From: Paractinoplanes toevensis
GTDB taxonomy: Bacteria; Actinomycetota; Actinomycetes; Mycobacteriales; Micromonosporaceae
Reading direction: 5' to 3'
Length of the DNA stretch: 33,598 nucleotides
Assembly (NCBI RefSeq): GCF_018332695.1
Contig: NZ_BOQN01000055.1
Span: 1 to 33,598, forward strand
Shown here: in pieces, positions 1-8,072 of the stretch
Layout: each line of letters opens with the position of its first letter
Numbering within the stretch: the first letter of the stretch is position 1
The notes under the pieces: model-generated
The model's database searches: none
The model's input: only the letters and a program-made list of their open reading frames with translations
Told to the model about the DNA's origin: nothing
Translations under genes and position numbers: made by a program

Positions 1-287
1 GGCCAGCGGTAGCAGGCGAGATGTCAACTCCGAACCTCAGCAAGCGACCACCACCAAGCACCCTGTCGCCCCTCCATCGCTACAGGCCGGCAGACCACCG
101 CAGCTTCCGTGTCTGTTGATCACCTGCCCAGCAGTCGAGTCCGCCGCAACCGTCGGACACCACGAACGCACATTGGCAGGTCATCGCGCCGCTATCCCGG
201 CCGGGCAACCCGGACCGCAGGATGGCCGGCCACCCCGACACTCCGCCCATTGCCTGGTGCGTAATCCGCGAACCAGCCCGGGCTGCG

Positions 288-1076
288 TCAGACGGCCTTG
301 ACCGAGCCGGCGTCCACCGCCCAGATCTCGCCGATCGTGCTCGGCATGACCGGGGAGGCCAGCAGCAGCACCGCGCGGGCGATCTCGGCCGGGTCGATCA
401 GGGCGCCGGTCAGCATGCCTCCGTTCGCCGGCATTGCGGCCAGCAGATCGGCGTGGTCGATACCCATGGTCCCGGCCACTGTGGCGAGGTAGCCGTCCTT
501 GCCCGCCATCAGGTCGGTGTGCGTGCCGCCGGGGGTGACGACGTTTACCCGGACCCCGTCGGCGGCGACCTTCTCGGCCAGGCCGCGGGAGAACGTGTTG
601 AGGGCGCCCTTGGCGCTGGTGTAGGCCAGCGGTGTGCCGAACGGGGCGCGGGCGCTGCTGGAACTGATGTTCACGATGGCTCCTCGCGAGCGGGTCAGTG
701 CCGGTAGGGCGTGGCGGGTGGTCCGTACGGTCGCGAAGAGGTTCAGGGCGTAGACCTCGTTCCACCGGTCGTCGTCGCCGTCGAGGGGGTCGGCCATAGC
801 CTCGGCTGTCGTGGTGCCGCCACCAACGTTGTTGATCAGGATGTCGAGGCGAGGGTCGGCGGCGAGCACGGTCTCGACCATCCGCCGCGGACCGTCCGGA
901 TCGGCGAGGTCAGCCGGTACGAAGGTGGCCGTGGTCGTGTCGAGCTCGGGGGAGCTGCGCCGGGACACGGCGGAGACCACGGCACCCTCGTCGAGGAAGG
1001 CGCGGACGACGGCGAGGCCGATGCCCTTGCTCGCGCCGGTCACGAGGACGCGCTTACCGGCAAGGTTCAGATCCAT
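288..1076 (-). CDS. SDR family NAD(P)-dependent oxidoreductase
   Basis: This is a 262-residue classical short-chain dehydrogenase/reductase, a soluble NAD(P)(H)-dependent oxidoreductase of unknown substrate. The cofactor loop TGASKGIG is at residues 13-20, the NNVGG motif at 82-86, the catalytic Ser near 139 and the YxxxK pair at Tyr152 and Lys156, so the active site is complete. The ATG at 1076 is preceded on the minus strand by an AGGAG Shine-Dalgarno sequence about 7 bases away. It is transcribed divergently from a TetR regulator about 115 bp away, the usual arrangement for repressor control of the neighbour. The family is certain; the substrate cannot be read from the sequence. Confidence 0.93.
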   Translation of the reverse strand: MDLNLAGKRVLVTGASKGIGLAVVRAFLDEGAVVSAVSRRSSPELDTTTATFVPADLADPDGPRRMVETVLAADPRLDILINNVGGGTTTAEAMADPLDGDDDRWNEVYALNLFATVRTTRHALPALTRSRGAIVNISSSSARAPFGTPLAYTSAKGALNTFSRGLAEKVAADGVRVNVVTPGGTHTDLMAGKDGYLATVAGTMGIDHADLLAAMPANGGMLTGALIDPAEIARAVLLLASPVMPSTIGEIWAVDAGSVKAV

Positions 1077-1147
1077 GGTTGTGCTCCTGTTCGGCTGACC
1101 GGTCTAGATGCAGCAGATGCAACACCTAAGTCGCCACTGTGTCAATA

Positions 1148-1158
1148 ACTGAGTCAGT
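1148..1158. promoter_or_regulatory. Candidate TetR operator in the divergent SDR/TetR gap
   Basis: ACTGA-G-TCAGT is a perfect odd palindrome with 5-bp arms in the 116-bp gap between the divergent SDR and TetR genes. TetR repressors commonly bind palindromes of this kind in such gaps. Assignment to the adjacent regulator is inference. Confidence 0.45.
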
Positions 1159-1192
1159 AGAGTCTCACTTAAGGCTTCGGTATGGTGATGCC

Positions 1193-1753
1193 GTGAGGGC
1201 AGACGCGGAGCGCAGCACTGCGCGGATCCTGGAAGCCGCCGAGAAAGTTCTCGCTGACGACGCGAGCGCCTCCCTCGAGAAGATCGCCGACGCTGCGGGG
1301 CTGGCTCGCGCGACGGTCCACCGCCGCTTCGCGTCCCGCAAAGCACTGGTCGACGCCCTGTCCGAGCGGTTCAACGACCGCTACCGGCACGGCATCGACC
1401 AGGCCCGAGTGGGGACGGCACCCCCAATGGTCGCCCTGCACCGCCTTACCGAAAGTGCCTTCGAGGTCAAGACGAGCTACCGCCTCGTCGTCGACCTCAG
1501 CCATGGGCCCGACGACGACGTCCTGGCAGGTATCGACTTGCTCTTCGCGCGCCTGCACGAATCCGGCGTGATCACCGCCGCGCAGCCAACCTGGTGCCGG
1601 AATGTCTACCTCGCACTGCTGCACGAGGTGCATCTGCTGCCCGCGGACGCCGCGGAACTGGCCGACGGCGGCGACGAAGTTGAATCCCGGTCGGCGCTGC
1701 TGATCCGCAGCGTGCTCGGCGCCCTCGGCGGCAAACCGCAACCTCGTTCCTGA
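1193..1753 (+). CDS. TetR/AcrR family transcriptional regulator
   Basis: The protein has an N-terminal TetR DNA-binding domain followed by an all-helical ligand-binding domain without assignable specificity. From the GTG at 1193 the first residues run VRADAERSTARILEAA, the usual TetR opening, and the recognition helix lies at about residues 27-46 (LEKIADAAGLARATVHRRF). An in-frame GTG at 1139 would add 18 residues that do not look like the family and would overlap the candidate operator, so 1193 is preferred (about 186 aa). It probably represses the divergent SDR gene and itself. Confidence 0.9.
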   Translation: MRADAERSTARILEAAEKVLADDASASLEKIADAAGLARATVHRRFASRKALVDALSERFNDRYRHGIDQARVGTAPPMVALHRLTESAFEVKTSYRLVVDLSHGPDDDVLAGIDLLFARLHESGVITAAQPTWCRNVYLALLHEVHLLPADAAELADGGDEVESRSALLIRSVLGALGGKPQPRS

Positions 1754-1873
1754 TGCCATTCAGGAACAGGGCCGAGCCAGGCTGAAGTGCGGGCTAGGAA
1801 CTGCGATGCAAAGTCGGTGCACGGATCTGCCGCGATCCGGTGCTGGCCACCGAGACACGGCCTCGTCAGGCCG

Positions 1874-2254
1874 TCACGGCAGTACCACTTTGCGCCACAG
1901 GTGAGCCGCTCTGTGGCGAAGCGGCTGGGAGAGTTCGCGGGAATCCTTCATCTCAGCCAGCACGTCGAGTAGCTCTTGGATCGGCCAGCCGGACTCCAAC
2001 CAGTCGAGTGCAAGCGCGGGCCAGTATTCACCCCAGGCGGTGAGCGCGAACCGCACGAGGGCGGGTAGCGGCGTGTCGGCCAAGGACAAGTGAGGCAGCA
2101 TCGCGCTGATGCCGGCTGGGCTTTGCTCCAGTAACGGCAACAGCCACGCCAGCCGGTCCCCGGCGGCGTAGATCAACCCGTCCGCCGATCCTTGAATTAG
2201 CCAAGTGCCGGCGCCGTGCCGGACAAGCAGCAGGCCCCGGTCATTAATGGACAC
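1874..2254 (-). CDS. Hypothetical protein, 126 aa
   Basis: I do not recognise this protein. It is Leu- and Trp-rich, predicted soluble, begins MSINDRGLLLVRHGAG and contains a helical stretch with DWLESGWPIQELLDVLAEMKD. The GTG start at 2254 overlaps the stop of the ligase remnant upstream by 11 bases, an arrangement that suggests it was once translationally coupled to that gene. Codon positions look coding (GC-rich third positions). It may be a real gene left behind after decay of its upstream partner, or itself be decaying. Confidence 0.55.
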   Translation of the reverse strand: MSINDRGLLLVRHGAGTWLIQGSADGLIYAAGDRLAWLLPLLEQSPAGISAMLPHLSLADTPLPALVRFALTAWGEYWPALALDWLESGWPIQELLDVLAEMKDSRELSQPLRHRAAHLWRKVVLP

Positions 2255-2545
2255 TTTGCCGTGCTCTACCTGTTCGCCGGGTTCGGCGGTTTCGGCCTCG
2301 GTCGTACGCCTGGTCGGCCACGATCTCGGCGATCAGCAGCGGCGCGACTTGCAGGTAGGGCTGAGGCTCGCGCCGTTCGGGCTGGCCGATCCAGGCCGCG
2401 GGTAGCGGTTGCGGCCATGGGTGATCACCGGTGGCGGCGGTGAGCATCTGGCCGGCCTCTTGTTGCTGGCTCAGCGTGAGTTGTGCGGTCCGGCCGATGT
2501 AGCGCAGCCGGCCGGCGCGGTGCACTCCGCAGCGGTCAACCGCTT
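2244..2545 (-). pseudogene. Remnant of an ATP-dependent DNA ligase (C-terminal OB-fold part)
   Basis: On the minus strand, about 95 residues resemble the C-terminal OB-fold end of ATP-dependent DNA ligases: GRLRYIGRTAQL, then a helix ending in LTAATGDHPWPQPLP, then a segment ending IAEIVADQAYDRGR. In intact ligases the Asp-x-Ala-x-x-x-Gly-Arg segment is followed by a His/Pro-rich strand and a RxRPDL-like end. Here the frame breaks into Arg-rich residues and stops at 2244. The adenylation domain is missing altogether; upstream on this strand is the MarR gene in the opposite orientation. The remnant call is based on recalled family motifs, not on an alignment. Confidence 0.6.
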
Positions 2546-2575
2546 GATAGCCGTTAAGCGTTGTACTGTGCGCGG

Positions 2576-3028
2576 GTGACTCGAGACGATGAGCCCGTGG
2601 AGCGTGACGCGCTGGACCGGGTGACTTGGGCGCTACGCCGTGCGGAACTGGCAGTGCAGGCCCTGAAGGAGCAACGCCTTCGGCCGCTGGGCATGGCAAC
2701 CGCGCACTACACCCTTTTGATCTCTCTGCACGCCGACCCGGGACTGACCGGTGCCGAGTTGGCCCGCCGTCTTAACGTCACCCCGCAGGCTGTGGCTTCG
2801 CTGGTCGCGCGGCTGGCCGATCGCGGGCAACTTGAGCGCCGCGAACATCCGCGTCATCGGCACGTGCAAGAACTGCACCTCACCGACGCCGGACGGGAAG
2901 CATTGCGTACGGCCGATGCAGTCGTCGCGGATGTCGAGCGACAAGCCACCGAAGCGCTCGGCCCCGACAAGACCACTCAGCTTCGGGCGCTACTCGACCA
3001 ACTGGCCGCCGCACTCCGTAAGGCCTGA
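2576..3028 (+). CDS. MarR family transcriptional regulator
   Basis: About 150 residues with MarR winged-helix architecture: an N-terminal dimerisation helix, a helix-turn-helix around LTGAELARRLNVTPQAVASL, a wing at LADRGQLERREHPRHRHVQ, and a C-terminal dimerisation helix. The exact start is uncertain. The in-frame TTG at 2561, GTG at 2576 and GTG at 2597 are all possible; 2576 is chosen because the residues after it look like MarR N termini. No clear Shine-Dalgarno sequence is present. The nearest downstream gene is a same-strand SDR at 3223, which it may control. Confidence 0.88.
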   Translation: MTRDDEPVERDALDRVTWALRRAELAVQALKEQRLRPLGMATAHYTLLISLHADPGLTGAELARRLNVTPQAVASLVARLADRGQLERREHPRHRHVQELHLTDAGREALRTADAVVADVERQATEALGPDKTTQLRALLDQLAAALRKA

Positions 3029-3150
3029 GCACCGCACACCTCGGTAGCGGCGCTTCGCCGGCTAGGCGTGCCGCCAGCTCGCGACAAGGTGCCCAGCATC
3101 AGAATGATCACGCGTCCCAGCGCCGTTCCCGACCCATCGGCAGCTACGTT

Positions 3151-3192
3151 TTGTGACCTATACGACGCTTACCTTATATCAAACGCTTGACA
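3151..3192 (+). promoter_or_regulatory. Candidate promoter region of the second SDR gene
   Basis: An AT-rich island in GC-rich DNA holds TTGTGA at 3151-3156 and TTATAT at 3174-3179 with a 17-base spacer, a good sigma-70-like pair. A separate perfect TTGACA lies at 3187-3192, 30 bases before the GTG start at 3223, and could serve a promoter giving a leaderless transcript with a weak -10 at 3211-3216. Confidence 0.45.
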
Positions 3193-3222
3193 CTAGTTCG
3201 ACGGTTGAGTCACCCTAGTTTC

Positions 3223-4008
3223 GTGAATCGACCTCTTGCTTTGATCACTGGCGCCTCGTCGGGCATCGGCGCCGCCTACGCCCGCAACCTTGCCGACAGC
3301 CACGACCTTGTCCTGGTGGCACGACGCGCCGACCGGCTCAGCGGCCTCGCCGAGGAACTGGGGCCCCGCGGCGCGGCGGTCGAGGTGCTGGCCGCCGACC
3401 TCGGCACCCACGACGGCATCGACACCGTCACCAAACGCCTCGACACCGGCGACGTGCGTCTGCTGATCAGCAACGCCGGTGACGGCGGCTACGCTCCGTT
3501 CACCGATGTCGACCCGGCCGACGTCGACCGGCTGCTCACTCTCAACGCTGTCGCTCCCATCCGTCTGGTTCGTGCCGGCCTTCCCGGCATGCTGACGGCC
3601 GGTGAAGGCGCCATCATCACGGTCGCCTCGCTGCTGGCCTTCAGCGCGGGCAGCACCGAGGCGCGGGCGCCTCGTCGTGCCCTGTACGTCGCGGCGAAAG
3701 CTGCCACGCTGGGCTTCACCCGCACTCTGGCCAACGAACTCGCCGACAGCCCGGTGCAGGTGCAGGTGCTGTGCCCCGGTGTGGTGGCCACGGAATGGAA
3801 CAGCGGCGCCGGCCACCGCATCCCTTGGGCGATGTCGCCGGAAGACGTCGCCTCGGCCAGCCTGACCGGGCTGCGACTCGGCGAGACGATCTGCGCGCCC
3901 GGACTGGAGGACCCGGCCACCGCCCTGGAGGCTTTGCAAGCCGCCGAGGCCGCATGGCTCTCCGGTGGTAACCAGCCCACACTCGCGGCCCGCTACGTCA
4001 GCTCGTAG
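3223..4008 (+). CDS. SDR family NAD(P)-dependent oxidoreductase
   Basis: A 261-residue short-chain dehydrogenase. Counting from the GTG at 3223, the TGASSGIG cofactor loop is at residues 9-16, NAG at 84-86, catalytic Asn108, Ser136, Tyr155 and Lys159, followed by the PG turn after the active site, so it is complete. The open frame runs upstream to a TTG at 3187, but those 12 residues do not look like SDR sequence and GTG 3223 puts the first beta strand at the normal distance from the N terminus. No Shine-Dalgarno sequence precedes the GTG, which fits a leaderless or short-leader mRNA. The substrate is unknown. Confidence 0.9.
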   Translation: MNRPLALITGASSGIGAAYARNLADSHDLVLVARRADRLSGLAEELGPRGAAVEVLAADLGTHDGIDTVTKRLDTGDVRLLISNAGDGGYAPFTDVDPADVDRLLTLNAVAPIRLVRAGLPGMLTAGEGAIITVASLLAFSAGSTEARAPRRALYVAAKAATLGFTRTLANELADSPVQVQVLCPGVVATEWNSGAGHRIPWAMSPEDVASASLTGLRLGETICAPGLEDPATALEALQAAEAAWLSGGNQPTLAARYVSS

Positions 4009-4429
4009 ACGTCGGGCTTCACCGCCTGTGGGCAGAAGATGGTGGTGCGGCAGCGCGTGTCGTCAGCCTTTCCGAAAGCGCACTTTCGCAGCGGATCCGC
4101 CAGGCGCGTCGGTGTGCTGACGCCTGGTCGGTAGGGAATCGTTGGAGCCGTTCCCTCAGCTGCCAAGCGGCGGCTGTCCGGAGTCAGCGGCGTAACGCCC
4201 GAGGCCGTCGGCGGACCTGGTCACCGGAATGCGACTCACCGAGACGTTGCCCTACTTCGACCTGGTGGCCGTGATCGGCAACTTCGACTTCAACATCGCC
4301 GTCGTTCGCACGAAATAACAGCCGCCGTTACGGGTAGCCCACCCGGCCAACAAGCCACCAGAACTTCCGCGCCGCCCTGCTCGTCCGACGACACAATCGC
4401 CACTCAATTCACCTCTGGAGCTTCTCACT
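4009..4429. other. Intergenic stretch with a hairpin and a possible gene remnant
   Basis: This gap between the SDR and the alcohol dehydrogenase has no full gene. It holds a hairpin at 4100-4127 (CCAGGCG-C-GTC paired with GACGCCTGG), a plausible terminator for the SDR, and a 29-residue open frame at 4229-4318 described separately. The alcohol dehydrogenase Shine-Dalgarno sequence GGAG lies at 4417-4420. Confidence 0.5.
4229..4318 (+). pseudogene. Possible C-terminal gene remnant (29 residues)
   Basis: An in-frame stretch reading MRLTETLPYFDLVAVIGNFD followed by nine residues ending in a Lys and TAA. The alternation of hydrophobic and charged residues looks like real protein sequence, and the frame is open a few codons upstream to an in-frame stop. 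It may be the end of a lost gene. I cannot name its family. Confidence 0.25.
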
Positions 4430-5455
4430 ATGCGTGCCACCCTCATGTACGGCGCCGGTGACGTCCGCGTCGAGACCACCACCGACCCGAGCATCCAGAA
4501 GCCGGCCGACGCGATCGTGCGTATCGTGCGGTCCTGCGTCTGCGGCAGCGACCTGCACCCCTACCACGACCTGCCCGAACAGGAACAGGGCATGCCGGTC
4601 GGCCACGAATTCCTCGGCGTCGTCGAGCAGGCCGGCACCGACGTCACCACCGTCAAGACCGGCGACCTGGTCGTCGCCTCATTCTCGTACCAGGACAACA
4701 CCTGCGAGTTCTGCCGCGCCGGCGTGCAGACCGCCTGCGCACACCCCGAGTTCGGATTCTTCAGCGCCGCCCAGGCCGAACTGATCCGAGTTCCCCTCGC
4801 CGACGGCACCCTGTACAAACTGCCCACCGGCGTCGACACCGCCCTGCTGCCGTCGCTGCTGACCCTGGCCGACGTTTACGGCACCGGCTACCACGCCGCC
4901 AAGATGGCCAAGGTGTCCGCCGGCGACACCGTCGCGGTCATCGGAGACGGCGCGGTCGGGCTGCTCGCCGTCCTGTCGGCCAAGCAGCTCGGCGCCGAAC
5001 GGATCATCCTGATGGGCCGGCACAAAGTCCGTACCGATCTGGGCGTCGAGTTCGGGGCCACCGACGTCGTCGCCGAACGCGGCGAAGAAGGCATCGCCAA
5101 GGTCGTCGAGCTGACCGCCGGCGGCGCGCACAAGGTCCTGGAAGCGGTCGGGCACCGGCCCGCCTACGACCAGGCCGTCGGCATCGTCCGCGGCGGCGGC
5201 GTCATCAGCCGCGTCGGCGTACCCCAGTACGAAGAGGCGCCGGTCGGCTTCGCCAGCCTGTTCGGCCGCAACATCACCCTCAACGGCGGCCCAGCACCCG
5301 TACGGGCCTACGTCGACGAACTGCTGCCCAACGTTCTCGACGGCACCGTCAACCCCGGCAAGGTCTTCGACCGCACCGTAACCCTCGACGACGTCCCCGC
5401 CGCGTACCGGGCCATGGACGACCGCGAAGTCCTCAAAGCCCTCGTCCAGTTTTAA
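4430..5455 (+). CDS. Zinc-dependent alcohol dehydrogenase family protein
   Basis: A 341-residue medium-chain dehydrogenase/reductase with a GroES-like N-terminal half and a Rossmann C-terminal half. Catalytic zinc ligands are visible as Cys38 in CGSDLH and His59-Glu60 in GHEFLG; the nucleotide loop is GDGAVG at 172-177. The structural zinc lobe keeps only three of the usual four cysteines (Cys92, Cys95, Cys103); the first position is replaced in QDNTCEFC. The ATG has GGAG at 4417-4420, 9 bases upstream. The substrate is unknown; related actinobacterial proteins are annotated only as zinc-binding alcohol dehydrogenases. Confidence 0.92.
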   Translation: MRATLMYGAGDVRVETTTDPSIQKPADAIVRIVRSCVCGSDLHPYHDLPEQEQGMPVGHEFLGVVEQAGTDVTTVKTGDLVVASFSYQDNTCEFCRAGVQTACAHPEFGFFSAAQAELIRVPLADGTLYKLPTGVDTALLPSLLTLADVYGTGYHAAKMAKVSAGDTVAVIGDGAVGLLAVLSAKQLGAERIILMGRHKVRTDLGVEFGATDVVAERGEEGIAKVVELTAGGAHKVLEAVGHRPAYDQAVGIVRGGGVISRVGVPQYEEAPVGFASLFGRNITLNGGPAPVRAYVDELLPNVLDGTVNPGKVFDRTVTLDDVPAAYRAMDDREVLKALVQF

Positions 5456-5603
5456 CCCACGATCGGCGTCAGATCTTCGTCGCAACCCCGCCACGAGGAT
5501 CTCGCCGAGGCTCTGTTGCGTCGGTTGATCCGATGATCAGGCAGGGTTGACCGGTGAAGTCCGCGGCTCGGTCTCATTCCTGGTCTCCTCCTCGTCTGCG
5601 AGT

Positions 5604-6410
5604 TCAGGCCAGCCTGGTCACCCCGGCGGGCAGGCCAGACCGCGATCGGAATCCCCATCGATCCGGCACCGACGGGTCGTGGCCGGGCACTATCGGCCCG
5701 CCCCGAGCCAGTTCCCTGGCCCGATCGAACGCGAGATAGACCTCCGGCATCGAGTGCAGAACCGTGCCCGGTCGATCCGTCTCGAGATTCTCGAAGAAGT
5801 GCAGGGCGTCGGACGCGAGCACGAGCGGTCCGGTCGCCGTCCGCACTGCGACAATCTGCATTCCCGCGGTGTGGCCGCCGACCAGGACCGCGGACACGCC
5901 GGGCGCGACCTCACCGTCACCGGCGAACGCGACCGCCCGGCCGCCCTCGATCAACGCCACCACGTGGCGGAGATCCTGGTGATCGAGCAGCCAGGCCTCG
6001 CGCGCGTTCCGCCGCGCCGCCGGGCCGGCCCAATAGGCCAGCTCAGCTGCCTGAACGAAAACCCGCGCAGCGGGGAACGAGCGAACCCCGCCCGCATGGT
6101 CGTAGTGCAGGTGGGTGAGCACGAGCGTATCGATGCCGGCCGGTGAGATCCCGACGTCGGCCAGAAGAGCGGGCACCGACGTCCGGAACGACCAGCCCTT
6201 CAACGGCGGTTCGCGGTCCGGGTCCATTCCGGCGTCGACCAATATCGTCCGGTCGGCCGAGAGCACCAACCAGGCGTAGTACGCGATTTCGTGCGGCTCG
6301 CCACTGGACGAGTCCCAACCGAGGAAGTGCTCACCGCGCACGCCGGCTCGCCGCCCGTACTGCAGCGCGTAGACGGTGGACACGCCGGGCGTCGTACCGC
6401 GGGCCAACAT
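5604..6410 (-). CDS. MBL-fold metallo-hydrolase (AHL-lactonase-like)
   Basis: A 268-residue metallo-beta-lactamase-fold hydrolase. The dinuclear metal site is complete: HLHYDH at residues 100-105, His180 in GGHTAG, Asp201 in LASDAL and His244 in VPGHDP. The spacing and the THLHYDHAGG block resemble N-acyl-homoserine lactonases and other lactonases of this superfamily, but a lactone substrate is inference. The ATG at 6408-6410 shares one base with the TGA of the MFS gene upstream (TGATG), so the two genes are translationally coupled and probably act together. No signal peptide is seen. It converges on the alcohol dehydrogenase gene. Confidence 0.9.
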   Translation of the reverse strand: MLARGTTPGVSTVYALQYGRRAGVRGEHFLGWDSSSGEPHEIAYYAWLVLSADRTILVDAGMDPDREPPLKGWSFRTSVPALLADVGISPAGIDTLVLTHLHYDHAGGVRSFPAARVFVQAAELAYWAGPAARRNAREAWLLDHQDLRHVVALIEGGRAVAFAGDGEVAPGVSAVLVGGHTAGMQIVAVRTATGPLVLASDALHFFENLETDRPGTVLHSMPEVYLAFDRARELARGGPIVPGHDPSVPDRWGFRSRSGLPAGVTRLA

Positions 6411-7750
6411 CAGGAGGACGCCTTCCCGGCGCCGTCCAACCTCGGAGACCGCAGACCAGTCGCACCGAGCTGCGCGGTCGGCACGCGGAAGGTCTCCCGC
6501 GCGGTGCTCACCGCGACGATGTTCACCAAGCACAGCAGCGAGGTGATCAGGGCCGCGCCGATCCATGCGCTCTGCCCTGACCCCACCGCCCAGCCGATGA
6601 TCGAGGGGACGAATCCGGCTATCGCGAATCCGATCTGGGTGCCCAGCGCGGTGCCCGACAGCCGCACCCGCGCCGGGAACATCTCGCCGTAGAACGCGGG
6701 CCAGACAGCACTCGTCGCGGTGTAGACGACCCCGAAGAACAGGACGCCGACGATGAAGATCAGTGCATAACTGCCCGTACTGATCGACCAGAGATAGGCG
6801 AAGGTCATCGCGGCGCTGCCGATCGACCCGGCGACGAACTGTCGCTTGCGCCCGATCCGGTCGGAGAGGCGGCCCCAGAGCGGGATGGTGGCCATGGCAA
6901 CCGCGTTGGCCAGCACGCCCACCCACAGCATGGGAGTCTTGTCCAGGCCGAGCGTGTTGACCGCGTACGAGAGCGCCCAGACGGTGAAGATTGTGCTCGG
7001 CGTGGCGATCACCGCGGCGAACACGACCCGCAGGACGGCCCGCCAGTGGTCCCGGAACAGTTCCGCGAGCGGCACCCGAGCGACATCGTCGCGTTCAGCC
7101 CCGCGCACGAAAACCGGGGTCTCCTGCAGTGAGCGACGGATCAGCACAGCGACGATCGCGACGATCGCACTGATCCAGAACGGCACGCGCCAGCCCCAGG
7201 TCAGCAAGGAATGCTCCGGCAGAGCGGCAATAGGAATGAAAACGACCGTCGCGATCGCCTGGCCGCCCTGAGTGCCCATCAGGGTGAAGCTGCTGAAGTA
7301 CGCTCGGCGCCCTTCCGGGGCGTGCTCGAGTGTCGCGGAATTGGCGCTGGCCTGCTCGCCGCCCGCGAAGAAGCCCTGCAAGAGCCGGAGAAGTACCAGC
7401 AGAATCGGCGCAGTGATCCCGATCGCGGCGTACGACGGCAGGCAGCCGATGAGAAACGTGGCGGTACCCATGGCCACGACCGTCAGCAGAAGCACCCGCC
7501 GGCGGCCGTGCCGGTCACCGACGTGCCCCAGGACGCCCGCGCCCAACGGACGCGCCGCATACCCGACACCGAACGTCGCCAGCGAGACGAGCGTGCCGAC
7601 GGCCGGATCGTCATCCGGAAAAAAGACCCTCCCGAAGACCAGGGCCGCGGCGGTGCCGTAGAGGAAAAAGTCGTAGTACTCCAGGGCACTTCCGATCCAC
7701 GCAGACCGCGCCGCCAGAACGGCCCCTCCCCTGCCGCCTGAAGCAACCAT
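6410..7750 (-). CDS. MFS transporter, metabolite:H+ symporter (MHS) type
   Basis: A 446-residue twelve-segment transporter. The N terminus carries GSALEYYDFFLYG in the first membrane helix and GHVGDRHGRRRVL in the first cytoplasmic loop, both typical of the MHS group of proton symporters that take up organic acids, betaines or shikimate-like compounds; the second half repeats the loop motif as GRLSDRIGRKRQF. A GAGGAGGT Shine-Dalgarno sequence lies about 5 bases before the ATG at 7750. It is the first gene of a two-gene operon with the metallo-hydrolase and has a palindromic operator candidate 47 bp upstream. The imported molecule may be the hydrolase substrate; this is inference. Confidence 0.92.
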   Translation of the reverse strand: MVASGGRGGAVLAARSAWIGSALEYYDFFLYGTAAALVFGRVFFPDDDPAVGTLVSLATFGVGYAARPLGAGVLGHVGDRHGRRRVLLLTVVAMGTATFLIGCLPSYAAIGITAPILLVLLRLLQGFFAGGEQASANSATLEHAPEGRRAYFSSFTLMGTQGGQAIATVVFIPIAALPEHSLLTWGWRVPFWISAIVAIVAVLIRRSLQETPVFVRGAERDDVARVPLAELFRDHWRAVLRVVFAAVIATPSTIFTVWALSYAVNTLGLDKTPMLWVGVLANAVAMATIPLWGRLSDRIGRKRQFVAGSIGSAAMTFAYLWSISTGSYALIFIVGVLFFGVVYTATSAVWPAFYGEMFPARVRLSGTALGTQIGFAIAGFVPSIIGWAVGSGQSAWIGAALITSLLCLVNIVAVSTARETFRVPTAQLGATGLRSPRLDGAGKASS

Positions 7751-7797
7751 GACCTACCTCCTCGCCGTCCAGCCTGCGGCGGCCCTGCAGGGCACAA

Positions 7798-7817
7798 TGT
7801 ACTAACGGGTGAGTACA
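7798..7817. promoter_or_regulatory. Palindromic operator upstream of the MFS-hydrolase operon
   Basis: TGTACT and AGTACA are perfect 6-bp inverted arms around AACGGGTG, and one more base pair (A 7797 with T 7818) extends them to 7 bp. The core TACTAACGGGTGAGTA resembles the TetR-type operators with ACT/AGT half-sites known in actinobacteria. The site lies just upstream of the MFS start. No regulator gene is adjacent, so the regulator must be distant or one of the TetR genes nearby. Confidence 0.55.
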
Positions 7818-7902
7818 TCAGAGTCAGCCTGCAACGGCTTCCAAGCACTGTCAAACGCACACAAAGGTCTGGACAGACCATCAGGTGCGCGGCGATGACG
7901 TT

Positions 7903-7917
7903 CCGAAAACTTTTCGG
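7903..7917. promoter_or_regulatory. CGAAAA/TTTTCG palindrome upstream of the CBM2 gene
   Basis: CCGAAAACTTTTCGG is a perfect palindrome with 7-bp arms and one central base, 156 bp before the CBM2-peptidase start. It resembles the short GAAA/TTTC inverted repeats described in front of actinobacterial xylanase and cellulase genes. A role as an operator is inference. Confidence 0.5.
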
Positions 7918-7988
7918 TACCCGTTCACGAACTATGTCCAGCTGAACCCCGGCTAGACTATCGATTCTCATCAGTCTCTGATACGTTC

Positions 7989-8004
7989 CCGAAAACGGTT
8001 TCGG
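7989..8004. promoter_or_regulatory. LacI-like palindrome CCGAAAACGGTTTCGG
   Basis: This 16-bp near-perfect palindrome with a central CG (one mismatch pair) has the GAAAnCG half-site form of LacI-family operators. It lies 69 bp before the CBM2-peptidase ATG and shares half-site character with the palindrome at 7903-7917 and with the box in front of the GH2 gene. Confidence 0.5.
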
Positions 8005-8072
8005 TGCGCTCCGCACACATGGGCCGGGACAAGGGCACGCCCGGAGCCGGCCTCCATCAGGAAGGAAACGAG

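Noticed and set aside
1..287. Possible coding sequence before the first SDR
   Set aside because: Open frames on both strands are short, Arg/Pro-rich and without motifs or ribosome-binding sites; nothing could be supported.
5456..5603. CGCAAC/GTTGCG inverted arms as a terminator between the alcohol dehydrogenase and hydrolase genes
   Set aside because: The arms are only 6 bp with a loop of about 30 bases, too weak to call.
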